The translations under genes and the position numbers were made by a program. Under the pieces are notes generated by a model. That model ran no database searches and was not told where the DNA came from. It saw only the letters and a list, made by a program, of their open reading frames with translations. Of a stretch of 33,872 bases of DNA, positions 16,351 through 23,386 are shown piece by piece; the stretch's first letter is position 1; the number at the start of each line of letters is the position of its first letter. This stretch comes from Candidatus Woesearchaeota archaeon (GTDB lineage: Archaea; Nanobdellota; Nanobdellia; SCGC-AAA011-G17; JACPNG01), in the NCBI GenBank assembly GCA_017609525.1, contig JAFCDT010000011.1, positions 1-33,872 of the forward strand, written 5' to 3'.

Positions 16351-16713
16351 ATGGTAAAAAGAACAGGACCAAGCAATGAATATTTAAGGAATTTAATTAA
16401 TGACTTAAAAGATTTAAGTAGAAAGGAAAATGTTAAGATCTGGAAAAGAATTGCTGATGACCTTAATAAACCAACGAGACAAAGAAGAGAGGTTAATTTG
16501 AGAAAAATTAATTTGCATTGCAAAGATAATGAAAGTATAATTGTTCCTGGGAAAGTATTGAGTGATGGAGAACTAAAAAAGAAAGTGACGGTAGCTGCGT
16601 GGAATTTTTCTGCTAAAGCAAAAGAAGAAATAAATAAAGTAGGGAAGACAATGACAATAAGACAATTAATGAAAGATAATCCAAAAGGAAAGAAAGTGAG
16701 GATTATTGGTTAA
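16351..16713 (+). CDS. rpl18e: Large subunit ribosomal protein eL18
   Basis: Archaeal/eukaryotic 50S protein related to bacterial uL15. The 120-residue length is normal, with conserved VKRTGPSNEYLRNLI, VNLRKINLHCKDNESIIVPG and the end TIRQLMKDNPKGKKVRIIG. The frame is open upstream through the tRNA, but ATG 16351 is the family start and lies only 11 bases after the mature tRNA end, so tRNA processing would leave a very short leader. Confidence 0.95.
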   Translation: MVKRTGPSNEYLRNLINDLKDLSRKENVKIWKRIADDLNKPTRQRREVNLRKINLHCKDNESIIVPGKVLSDGELKKKVTVAAWNFSAKAKEEINKVGKTMTIRQLMKDNPKGKKVRIIG

Positions 16714-16714
16714 G

Positions 16715-17125
16715 ATGATAATAAATGCCGAAAATCTAATTTTAGGAAGATTGGCTAGTTATGTTGCTAAAAGAGCCATTGAAGGAGAGAATGTTGATGT
16801 AGTTAATGCTGAAAAAGCAATCGTTGTTGGGAGAAGAGAAGATATCTTAGCAAAATATAGACATAAAAGAGAAAGGGGAGACCCTTTGCATGGGCCTTAT
16901 TTTCCAAGACAACCTGAGAGGATTGTTAAAAGAACAATAAGAAATATGTTGCCTTATAAAAAGCCAAGGGGCAAAGAAGCCTTAAAAAGAATTAGATGTT
17001 ATGAAGGTATACCAGATAATTTTAAAGATAAGAAAATGGAGATTGTTGAGGATGCTCAAATATCTGACAGGATTGTTAAATATTTATTTGTTAAAGATTT
17101 AAGTAAGCATCTTGGTGGAAAATGA
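16715..17125 (+). CDS. rpl13: Large subunit ribosomal protein uL13
   Basis: Early-assembly 50S protein. The 136 residues start MIINAENLILGRLASYVAK as in archaeal homologues, followed by HKRERGDPLHGPYFPRQPE and the C-terminal helix. A TTG at 16706 would add three residues, but the family N-terminus favours ATG 16715, one base after the eL18 stop. It overlaps uS9 by 4 bases. Confidence 0.95.
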   Translation: MIINAENLILGRLASYVAKRAIEGENVDVVNAEKAIVVGRREDILAKYRHKRERGDPLHGPYFPRQPERIVKRTIRNMLPYKKPRGKEALKRIRCYEGIPDNFKDKKMEIVEDAQISDRIVKYLFVKDLSKHLGGK

Positions 17126-17529
17126 AAAAATCAGATGTTGTTCATGTTTCAGGAAAGAGAAAGAGCGCAATAGCAAAAGCTACTTTGAGAAAAGGCAAAG
17201 GCATAATCAGAATTAATAGTAAACTCTTAAATGTTTATCAACCAGAATTAGCAAGATTAAGAATACAAGAGCCGCTCCACATAGCTGGAGACCTAGTTAA
17301 AAATATAAATATAACTGTTAAGGTTGGTGGGGGTGGTTGGCAGGCTCAGGCTGAGGCGTCTAGGCTTGCAATAGCCAGAGCTTTGGTTGAGTATAGTAAG
17401 GATAAAAAATTAAAACAAGATCTTTTAGATTATGACAGACATCTGCTTATTGCAGACGTGAGAAGAAAAGAGCCAAGGAAACCAAACGATTCCAAAGCCA
17501 GATCTAAAAGACAGAGCAGTAAGAGGTAA
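17122..17529 (+). CDS. rps9: Small subunit ribosomal protein uS9
   Basis: 30S head protein whose C-terminal tail reaches the P-site tRNA. The 135-residue sequence has VHVSGKRKSAIAKATLRKG, the core VKVGGGGWQAQAEASRLAIA and the C-terminal SKARSKRQSSKR ending in KR. It overlaps uL13 by ATGA. In most archaea rpo10 follows directly; here a LAGLIDADG gene lies between. Confidence 0.96.
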   Translation: MKKSDVVHVSGKRKSAIAKATLRKGKGIIRINSKLLNVYQPELARLRIQEPLHIAGDLVKNINITVKVGGGGWQAQAEASRLAIARALVEYSKDKKLKQDLLDYDRHLLIADVRRKEPRKPNDSKARSKRQSSKR

Positions 17530-17534
17530 TTTAA

Positions 17535-17547
17535 TTTCTTTTTTTCT
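17535..17547 (+). terminator. Possible oligo-T terminator after uS9
   Basis: A run TTTCTTTTTTTCT begins a few bases after the uS9 stop, followed by a second T-run at about 17552. Archaeal RNA polymerase terminates at such oligo-T tracts. If used, the downstream endonuclease and rpo10 genes would need their own promoter; TTTTAAA at 17625-17631 is a candidate. Confidence 0.4.
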
Positions 17548-17654
17548 ATAATTTTTGATGGTTTTAAGAACCAAGCAGAAAATATATTTTAAAATACTTC
17601 CCTAGAAGACAGAGGGGCGTGGAACTTTTAAATGAGAATTTTTTTATTTTTATT

Positions 17655-18614
17655 ATGAAGAAAGAATTTCATTTTTATGATTTACCAAAGGAAAAAATTT
17701 ACCTTAGGTTAAAGAATTCTTTTAGAAGAAAGCTTTTCAAAGAAGCACAGAAAAGATATACATCCTTTAACAAATTATCCAAGGTTCTTGATTGTTGTCC
17801 TCATAGTTTAAGTAATTGGAACAGTGGAAAATATTCCATTCCTGGAAGAATAATTTTTCACTTGTCTTATCTATTGAATAAGAGTTTTTCATTGAAGGAA
17901 ATAGAAAAGAATATAACTTCCATTTCAACAGGAAGAATGACAAAAAAGCAAGGAAGTGTTGGTAAAGCAATTTCAAATCTCAAATTTCCAATCAAGATTT
18001 CTTTTAAATTATCAAGAATTGTTGCTAATTTTATTGGAGATGGATCTATTAATCTAAATTATTATTTTAATACCACCTATTTTAATAAAGAATACAAATT
18101 AATTGAAAGCCTTAAAGAGAATATAACAACTGTGTTTGGAAAAATGGACTTTAATATTAATCAAAGTAAGGACGAGGTGTATTATATCAATGTTCCTGCA
18201 ATTGTTGGGTTAATTCTAGTTACTTGGTTTGGAAATTTTTATAGCAAGGTTGCAAGGGTACCATTTGAAATACTTAAAGGTGAGACAAATTGGAAAAAGG
18301 GATTTTTACAAGGGATTTATGATGATGAAGGAACTTTAGATATTAAAAGAGGTCATTTACTAATTGTTTCTTCTAGTCCATATCTGATAGAGGATATAAG
18401 CAAGCTTCTTGCTTGGTTTGAGATAAGACCGCGCAAAATATATGCTATAAATTATACAACTAATGTGAATAGACTTAATAGAGTTGCTTATCACTTGGTA
18501 ATTGCCAATAGGATGTCTATAAATAGGTTTGCTAAAAATATCGGATTTTTACATCCTACAAAATTAGAAAAATTGCATAAAATGACAAGCGAAAGCTTTA
18601 AAAAGGACTGGTGA
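17655..18614 (+). CDS. Stand-alone LAGLIDADG homing endonuclease-like protein with N-terminal HTH
   Basis: From ATG 17655 the protein has 319 residues. The first 90 or so look like a helix-turn-helix region (SFNKLSKVLDCCPHSLSNW). Two LAGLIDADG-type helices follow: LSRIVANFIGDGSI and WKKGFLQGIYDDEGTL, each with the acidic metal ligands in place. It is not inside an intein or intron that I can see. CTTTTAAAT at 17624-17632 is about 25 bases upstream, favouring this ATG; a GTG at 17619 would add 12 residues. Its stop overlaps the rpo10 start (GTGA). It may be a mobile endonuclease or a domesticated DNA-binding regulator. Confidence 0.75.
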   Translation: MKKEFHFYDLPKEKIYLRLKNSFRRKLFKEAQKRYTSFNKLSKVLDCCPHSLSNWNSGKYSIPGRIIFHLSYLLNKSFSLKEIEKNITSISTGRMTKKQGSVGKAISNLKFPIKISFKLSRIVANFIGDGSINLNYYFNTTYFNKEYKLIESLKENITTVFGKMDFNINQSKDEVYYINVPAIVGLILVTWFGNFYSKVARVPFEILKGETNWKKGFLQGIYDDEGTLDIKRGHLLIVSSSPYLIEDISKLLAWFEIRPRKIYAINYTTNVNRLNRVAYHLVIANRMSINRFAKNIGFLHPTKLEKLHKMTSESFKKDW

Positions 18615-18847
18615 AGGTTTTTAGATATTACTATCCGGAGTTGATTAAAATAATTATCCCTTTAAGATGCATGTCATGTGGAAAGCCTGTAGGACACCTC
18701 CATGAGGATTACCTAGATAAAATAAAAAACGGCGAAGATAAAAAGAAAGCTTTGGATGATTTAGGATTAGAAAGATACTGTTGCAGGGCCTTGTTTTTAG
18801 GACATGTTGATTTATTAGATACAATAATGCAATTTAAGAAGAGTTAG
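18611..18847 (+). CDS. rpo10: RNA polymerase subunit Rpo10 (RpoN), N-terminally extended
   Basis: Small zinc-binding RNA polymerase subunit that bridges Rpo3 and the large subunits. The zinc motif is C-M-S-C plus the paired cysteines in RYCCRAL, with the GHVDLLD segment. The family normally starts just before IPLRC. Here no start codon is there, and the frame reads back to GTG 18611, which overlaps the endonuclease stop in the tetramer GTGA, adding about 14 residues (MKVFRYYYPELIK). A TTG at 18641 is an alternative. Translation may thus depend on coupling to the endonuclease gene. Confidence 0.92.
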   Translation: MKVFRYYYPELIKIIIPLRCMSCGKPVGHLHEDYLDKIKNGEDKKKALDDLGLERYCCRALFLGHVDLLDTIMQFKKS

Positions 18848-19665
18848 TTGGCTATTAGTTTTTGCAACATATTGTAGGTATTAATAACCTTGTTCTGATA
18901 AATAACTGTTTGTTTAAAAGGCGGAATTCCTTTATATTTTCTAACAGCACCCATTCCTGCATTATAGGTTGCAATTGCCACCCTCATATCTCCTTTATTT
19001 TCATTGAGACTTTTAGCTATAGTTTCAACACAGAAATTAATTGCTGAGGGAATATGAAATCTTTGGTCAATTTCTAAAATTTCTTCGGGTGTTTTTCCTT
19101 TTATTTTTGTTAAAACCTCTTTTTTATAGTCTTTAAACAAACCTAATGCTTTTTGATAATGGTTATCTGCACTTATTTCAAGTCTTCTAGCATAGTTAAA
19201 ATTATTTTGATCAAATGCTTTGTGTGCTAATTGATCCTGTTTTATAAATTTTCTCCATTCCTGCCAACCCTTGGTGAAATTTGGAGTGATTATTACATTG
19301 AATCCATATTCTTCTGCTGTTTTTGGCATTATCTGAAAAAGGCCCCCTGCACCAACCCAGGATACAGCATAAGGGTTGCTTGAGGACTCTACCTTAGCAA
19401 TGGCAACAATCAGAAGAGGGTCAACCTGATAGATTTGTTTATTTTTTTCTACTGCATCAATTATTGTGTTTAGGTGAGGACGCATCTGCTGAAAATTTTC
19501 AATAATTGCCTCTAATTCCTCTCTTGTTCTAACTTCTGCTTTTGTTTCTTCTATTAATTGTTCTGGTTTTTTAGTTGGAGCAATTACATTTGAAACCAAG
19601 GAACCTGATGTTGCTGTTAGTGCTCCTAAAATCAATGCGCCCCTTATTATTTGTCCTAGTTTCAT
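18844..19665 (-). CDS. Exported SLT-type lytic transglycosylase
   Basis: Lysozyme-like fold that cleaves the glycan of bacterial peptidoglycan. The 273 residues start with a signal peptide or membrane anchor (KLGQIIRGALILGALTATSG). The catalytic domain follows: Glu93 in AIAKVESSSNPYA, then AGGLFQIMPKTA at about 106 and ATYNAGMGAVRKYKG near residue 240. A helical insertion sits between about 120 and 215. Archaea lack murein, so the substrate would be bacterial or the enzyme repurposed; such genes occur in several DPANN genomes. ATG 19665 is preferred to TTG 19674. The 3' end overlaps rpo10 by 4 bases. Confidence 0.87.
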   Translation of the reverse strand: MKLGQIIRGALILGALTATSGSLVSNVIAPTKKPEQLIEETKAEVRTREELEAIIENFQQMRPHLNTIIDAVEKNKQIYQVDPLLIVAIAKVESSSNPYAVSWVGAGGLFQIMPKTAEEYGFNVIITPNFTKGWQEWRKFIKQDQLAHKAFDQNNFNYARRLEISADNHYQKALGLFKDYKKEVLTKIKGKTPEEILEIDQRFHIPSAINFCVETIAKSLNENKGDMRVAIATYNAGMGAVRKYKGIPPFKQTVIYQNKVINTYNMLQKLIAN

Positions 19666-19749
19666 TTTAAACAATCACATCTTTTTTAGAAAAATATATT
19701 TATTGAAGAACAATTTTCTTTATAAATGTATCCCTTGCTTTTAGAAAAT

Positions 19750-20160
19750 ATGAGAGACAACTATTGGTTAGCTCAGAGACTAGAACAGATATGGCAGCTA
19801 TTATTCCCTGAAGTAGAAAAGAAAAATAAAGTTATTATCAGATTTAAAGGGAAATGGAAAAATAAATTTGGGCATATTGAAAAAAAAGGAAGGAATAGCG
19901 AGATAGTGGTTAATGGCTATTTTATGGATGAAAGAATTCCTGAATTTATTGTAGATTTGACAATTGCTCATGAACTAATTCATTATATGCATGGCTTTAA
20001 TAGCCCGCATAAACAGCTGTTTAAGCATCCCCATAAAGGGGGAGTAGTTAGAAAGGAATTGTTGAAGAGAGGTTTTGGTCACATCCTAAGGAAAGAAAAA
20101 GATTTTATTAAAAGAGAATGGCCTTTGTTTTTAAAGATTAAGAAAGCTCAACAAAGTTAG
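19750..20160 (+). CDS. SprT/YgjP-like zinc metallopeptidase
   Basis: A 136-residue protein with the zinc-binding motif HELIH (residues 74-78) and a likely third ligand in the SPHKQLFKHPHKGG region. The layout resembles SprT-like and WLM-type peptidases, some of which act in DNA-protein crosslink repair; no such role can be shown here. An upstream ATG at 19726 overlaps the TATA box (TTTATAAA, 19719-19726), so ATG 19750, 27 bases downstream, is chosen as a leaderless start. The 3' end overlaps the convergent pilin-like gene by 23 bases. Confidence 0.75.
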   Translation: MRDNYWLAQRLEQIWQLLFPEVEKKNKVIIRFKGKWKNKFGHIEKKGRNSEIVVNGYFMDERIPEFIVDLTIAHELIHYMHGFNSPHKQLFKHPHKGGVVRKELLKRGFGHILRKEKDFIKREWPLFLKIKKAQQS

Positions 20161-20623
20161 TTTTCGAGGATATTGTTATTTTTTTGTAAAAGCATTCGAC
20201 TTCTTTGTCTTTTAAGATAATGTTTGGAATTGTGAATGAGGAAAACTCTGCTTTTTTAATTGGTACAAAGAAAAAGTTTTTTTGACTTGTTTCCATAAAC
20301 TGTCTTGATATCTGATCTTGTTTTAAGATTGGTGGGGGATCTTGAAGATCTGTGTCTATGCTACTATTTTTTATGCAGATTGCTTTTATTTTTTTTGGAA
20401 GTGTTAAAGTAATTGTTTCTTTGCTTCCTTCATCCAGATAATAATATTGCTCTATTTTTTCTTTAAGGTCATTTACAAACTTGCTTAGTTGTACCTGTTC
20501 TGTATGTTTGGTTAAATCAAAGATTATTTTTGTTCCAAAGATTAATATCAGACCGCCAACAACTAGGGCGAATATCATGATAAATGGTTGAGACATAAGT
20601 TGACCTCTTTTTTTCATAAACAT
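20138..20623 (-). CDS. Membrane-anchored pilin-like protein
   Basis: A 161-residue protein with a short basic N-terminus (MFMKKRGQLMSQP) and one hydrophobic helix (FIMIFALVVGGLILIFGTKIIF), then a soluble extracytoplasmic domain with two cysteines. This resembles the class III signal peptide/type IV pilin-like proteins frequent in Woesearchaeota and Pacearchaeota, but no pilus genes are nearby and a classic pilin peptidase site is not certain. It may be a cell-surface or secretion component. It is followed on the same strand by nothing; upstream lies the Rpp21 gene with a 12-base gap. Confidence 0.6.
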   Translation of the reverse strand: MFMKKRGQLMSQPFIMIFALVVGGLILIFGTKIIFDLTKHTEQVQLSKFVNDLKEKIEQYYYLDEGSKETITLTLPKKIKAICIKNSSIDTDLQDPPPILKQDQISRQFMETSQKNFFFVPIKKAEFSSFTIPNIILKDKEVECFYKKITISSKTNFVELS

Positions 20624-20635
20624 CTTAACCAGCTT

Positions 20636-20920
20636 TTATTTATATTTCTTTTGTTTGATTGGTATTCTTGTATATTTTTTACAATTTTCACAATAAATAA
20701 TTACCTGATGATTCCTAATCCTTATTCTAGAGGTTTTTGGTGTCAGGTATTTGTAGCAATGTTTACAGAATTTTCTTTTTAAGCTTGGAGGAATTTTTAT
20801 TCTTGATTTCATTGCAATTTTTCTTGCAATGGTTATATAACGATTGGCGATTTTTTCTGCTTGTTTGAACAATTCAATGATTCTCTCTTTGGGGATATTT
20901 TTTGAATATTTTGATTGCAT
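20636..20920 (-). CDS. rnp4: RNase P protein component 4 (Rpp21/Rpr2)
   Basis: Zinc-ribbon subunit of archaeal RNase P, which trims tRNA 5' ends; it works with Rpp29 on the RNA specificity domain. From ATG 20920 the 94 residues have an N-terminal helical half and the zinc ligands in CKHCYKYL and CENCKKYTRIP. A TTG at 20941 would add 7 residues. The TATA-like TTTTAAATA at about 20943-20951 is 27 bases before the ATG and supports it. The gene lies just downstream of the 5S-like RNA on the same strand. Confidence 0.9.
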   Translation of the reverse strand: MQSKYSKNIPKERIIELFKQAEKIANRYITIARKIAMKSRIKIPPSLKRKFCKHCYKYLTPKTSRIRIRNHQVIIYCENCKKYTRIPIKQKKYK

Positions 20921-20969
20921 GCGAATTATATTCTTTTTCAAGTATTTAAAATTTTAGAAATATAAGAGA

Positions 20970-21051
20970 TGTGAACAGCGAACTGGATTTCCCGCTCAAA
21001 GAGCAGTAACGTCCAGAACGTCGGTCTGCTTAACATTCTTGGCCGTTCACA
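20970..21051 (-). rRNA. 5S rRNA-like RNA lacking most of the helix II/III arm
   Basis: Read on the minus strand, 82 bases closed by helix TGTGAAC/GTTCACA (helix I). Bases 21034 down to 21028 read GTTAAGC; then CGTTCTGGACGTTACTGC, a GCTC/GAGC hairpin, and CGGGAAATCCAGTTCGC. These match helix IV, loop E and helix I of archaeal 5S rRNA in order. What is missing is about 35-40 bases between the 5' strand (GAACGGCCA) and GTTAAGC, that is most of helices II and III. G+C is about 51%, far above the surroundings. A TATA box at 21071-21082 fits a start near 21050. Either a miniature 5S, a decayed copy or an assembly deletion. Confidence 0.7.
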
Positions 21052-21070
21052 AATTATTTTCATTATTTTT

Positions 21071-21082
21071 GATTTATAAAGG
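21071..21082 (-). promoter_or_regulatory. TATA box of the 5S-like RNA gene
   Basis: Minus-strand CCTTTATAAATC preceded by an A/C-rich BRE-like element (ACCAAAA). The box centre is about 27 bases from the 5' end of the RNA helix at 21050, the standard archaeal distance. Confidence 0.6.
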
Positions 21083-21141
21083 TTTTGGTATGAGGAAGTA
21101 GGTGGTAAAGGGACTAGAAATAAGTCGCTTCCAGGATAACC
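21081..21141. other. Nested inverted repeats upstream of the glycosylase gene
   Basis: Three nested complementary pairs: GGTT/AACC (21081-21084 with 21138-21141), GGAAG/CTTCC (21094-21098 with 21128-21132) and GACT/AGTC (21112-21115 with 21123-21126). It could be part of a transcript or a protein-binding region. It lies upstream of the likely promoter of the next gene (TATAAAAA near 21150), so it is not obviously that gene's leader. Statistical support is weak. Confidence 0.25.
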
Positions 21142-21183
21142 CTAAAATATAAAAATAGTTACATATGCTTAAAGTTTAACACT

Positions 21184-21930
21184 ATGAGTAACAAAGAAAA
21201 AATCATTAACATATTGATAGAAAGGGGAGGCGATTTACTTAAACAGCCCTACAAACTTAATACTTTCACTAAAAATCCTGAAGCAGATAAATTATTAAAT
21301 AACCTAGAAAATTACCCTCACCTTTTTGTTTTAGCTTGTGTTATGGACAGACAGATTAATTCAGAAAGAGCATGGCTAATTCCCTATAAAGTTTCCAAAG
21401 AAATTAGCAGTTATGAATTCTCAACATTTTTAGAGTTAAGTCAAAATCAAATTAAAGAAATATTTAATAATAAAAAACTCCATAGATTTAATGACTTAAT
21501 GGCTGAAAATTTTTATCTTGCAATCCAGAAAATTCACAATAATTACAGAGATAATGCATCTAATATTTGGAAAGATAATCCTAAAAGTGCCACTATTATT
21601 AGAAGATTTCTGGAATTTAAGGGTATTGGGGTAAAAATCGCAACAATGGCTACCAATATACTAGCAAGAGAGTTTAAAATCCCGATGCAGGATCATTTAT
21701 GTATTGATATCTCACCAGATGTACATGTAAAAAGAGTTTTTAAAAGATTAGGATTTATATCTAAAGATGCCAGTAATGAAGAATTAATATATTGCGCAAG
21801 AGAGTTACATCCAAAATACCCAGGAATCTTTGATTTATCTTGTTTTGAAATTGGAAAAAAATGGTGCAATCCAAAGAATCCAAAATGTTCAGAATGTTAT
21901 TTAAATGATGATTGTATCAAAATAATTTAA
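21184..21930 (+). CDS. Endonuclease III-family HhH-GPD DNA glycosylase
   Basis: Base-excision repair glycosylase family. The 248-residue protein has the helix-hairpin-helix FKGIGVKIATMA with Lys151 at the place of the EndoIII catalytic lysine, and Asp179 (ISPDVHVKRVF) at the place of the catalytic aspartate. The 4Fe-4S cluster motif is canonical: Cys228-x6-Cys235-x2-Cys238-x5-Cys244. The N-terminal 100 residues differ from standard Nth. Members of this family next to m5C methylases repair T:G mismatches (Mig of Methanothermobacter plasmid pFV1), which fits the context here. A lysine suggests lyase activity as well. The next gene starts one base after the stop. Confidence 0.85.
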   Translation: MSNKEKIINILIERGGDLLKQPYKLNTFTKNPEADKLLNNLENYPHLFVLACVMDRQINSERAWLIPYKVSKEISSYEFSTFLELSQNQIKEIFNNKKLHRFNDLMAENFYLAIQKIHNNYRDNASNIWKDNPKSATIIRRFLEFKGIGVKIATMATNILAREFKIPMQDHLCIDISPDVHVKRVFKRLGFISKDASNEELIYCARELHPKYPGIFDLSCFEIGKKWCNPKNPKCSECYLNDDCIKII

Positions 21931-21931
21931 A

Positions 21932-23386
21932 ATGCACATACTAACAAAATCCAAATATTTGGCTGGTTTAGAATGCCCGAGATATCTGTGGGTTGTATTT
22001 AATCAGCCTGAAAAGATAAGGAAAGCCACAATAGCTGAAGAGTTCAAGTTTAAAGAAGGAGATAAAGTGGGCCAGATGGCTAAAAAACTCTTTCCTGAAG
22101 GCATAGATCTGCCTACAGACTATAAAGAAAATATCAGGAAAACTAAAGAAGCTTTAAAGGAGAAAAAGCCTTTATTTGAGGCTGGATTTGAGTTCAATAA
22201 CTGTTTCTCAAGAGCGGATATCTTAGTTCCTGTAGGTGATGAATGGGACATAATAGAAGTAAAATCCGGAACAAGAGTCAAAGATATTAATTTTCATGAT
22301 GTTTCTTTCCAGAAATATGTTTATGAAGGAAATGGATTAAAGATAAGAAAATGCTTTCTTTTGCATCTGAATAAAGATTTTGTAAGAAATGGAGAGGTAG
22401 ATGTTGAAAACCTGTTTGAGAAAGATGATATAACTGCTGATGTAGAAAAAGCAATCAAAGGAATAGATAAAAGAATCAAGGAATTATTTGGGTTTGTTTC
22501 TTTAAAAACTCCTCCAAAGGCAGGACTTTCTTTAACTAAAATGTTTAAAGATGGCCATCATGACTGTTTTGCGGAAGGATGTGTTGATTTACCTGAAAAT
22601 CATGTATTCTGTCTTTATCGTGGGAATAAATTAGCCTGTGAACTATATGAAAATGGTGTTGAAACAATAAAAGATATTCCTGAAGATATTAAACTGAATG
22701 TAAAGCAGAAAATCCAGAGAGGTTGTGAGATTAATGGGAAAATCTATGTTGATAAGAAAGGAATTAAAGAGTTCATGAAAAAACTGCAATACCCCCTTTA
22801 TTATCTGGATTTTGAAACATTTTCTACTGCTGTTCCTATGTTTGATGGTTTAAAGCCTTATTCTCAGGTTTGTTTTCAGTTTTCTTTGCATGTTGTTAAG
22901 GAAGAAGGAGAAAAGCCCGAACATTATGAATTTCTTTATGATGGAAACGAAGATCCAAGAGAAGAGTTTATTTTAGCTTTGAAGAAAGTGTTAGGTGATA
23001 AAGGTTCTGTTGTTGTTTATAATCAAAGTTTTGAGATTAACAGGTTAAAGGAGTTGGAAGAACAGTTTCCGGAACATAAAGACTGGGTTGAATCTGTTCT
23101 GAAAAGAGTTGTTGACCTGCTTATTCCATTCAGAGAGTTTAGTTATTATAATCCCAAACAGCAAGGCTCAGCTTCAATTAAAAAGGTCCTTCCAGCTTTA
23201 TGTGGCAAAAGCTATGAAGGAATGGAAATAGATAACGGAGGATTAGCTTCAGTTGAGTTTTATAATATGGCTTATGGGGATTGTAAAGATAAAGAAAAAA
23301 CCAGAGAGAATTTACTAAAATATTGTGAAATGGATACTTTAGCAGAGGTTATGATTGTTGAGAAGTTGGGGGAATTGGTTGAATAA
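21932..23386 (+). CDS. DUF2779 protein: Cas4-like nuclease plus RNase H-fold exonuclease domains
   Basis: A 484-residue protein. The N-terminal half (about 1-170) resembles a PD-(D/E)XK nuclease: LTKSKYLAGLECPRYLW at the start, typical of Cas4/PD-DExK families, then SRADILVPVGDEWDIIEVKSG with Asp, Glu and Lys of the active site. The C-terminal half (about 285-484) is the DUF2779 region with YYLDFETFSTAVP, VVYNQSFEINRLKEL and YCEMDTLAEVMI, matching DEDD-type exonuclease motifs. Function is undefined. It is in an operon with the glycosylase and its last 38 bases overlap the convergent GHKL ATPase gene, suggesting shared mobility. Confidence 0.8.
   Translation: MHILTKSKYLAGLECPRYLWVVFNQPEKIRKATIAEEFKFKEGDKVGQMAKKLFPEGIDLPTDYKENIRKTKEALKEKKPLFEAGFEFNNCFSRADILVPVGDEWDIIEVKSGTRVKDINFHDVSFQKYVYEGNGLKIRKCFLLHLNKDFVRNGEVDVENLFEKDDITADVEKAIKGIDKRIKELFGFVSLKTPPKAGLSLTKMFKDGHHDCFAEGCVDLPENHVFCLYRGNKLACELYENGVETIKDIPEDIKLNVKQKIQRGCEINGKIYVDKKGIKEFMKKLQYPLYYLDFETFSTAVPMFDGLKPYSQVCFQFSLHVVKEEGEKPEHYEFLYDGNEDPREEFILALKKVLGDKGSVVVYNQSFEINRLKELEEQFPEHKDWVESVLKRVVDLLIPFREFSYYNPKQQGSASIKKVLPALCGKSYEGMEIDNGGLASVEFYNMAYGDCKDKEKTRENLLKYCEMDTLAEVMIVEKLGELVE

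Noticed and set aside
20943-21052. Plus-strand non-coding RNA with a TATTTAAAA promoter
   Set aside because: The plus strand can also fold, but only the minus strand gives 5S rRNA motifs, and only its TATA box has the exact spacing; the plus-strand reading is the complement.
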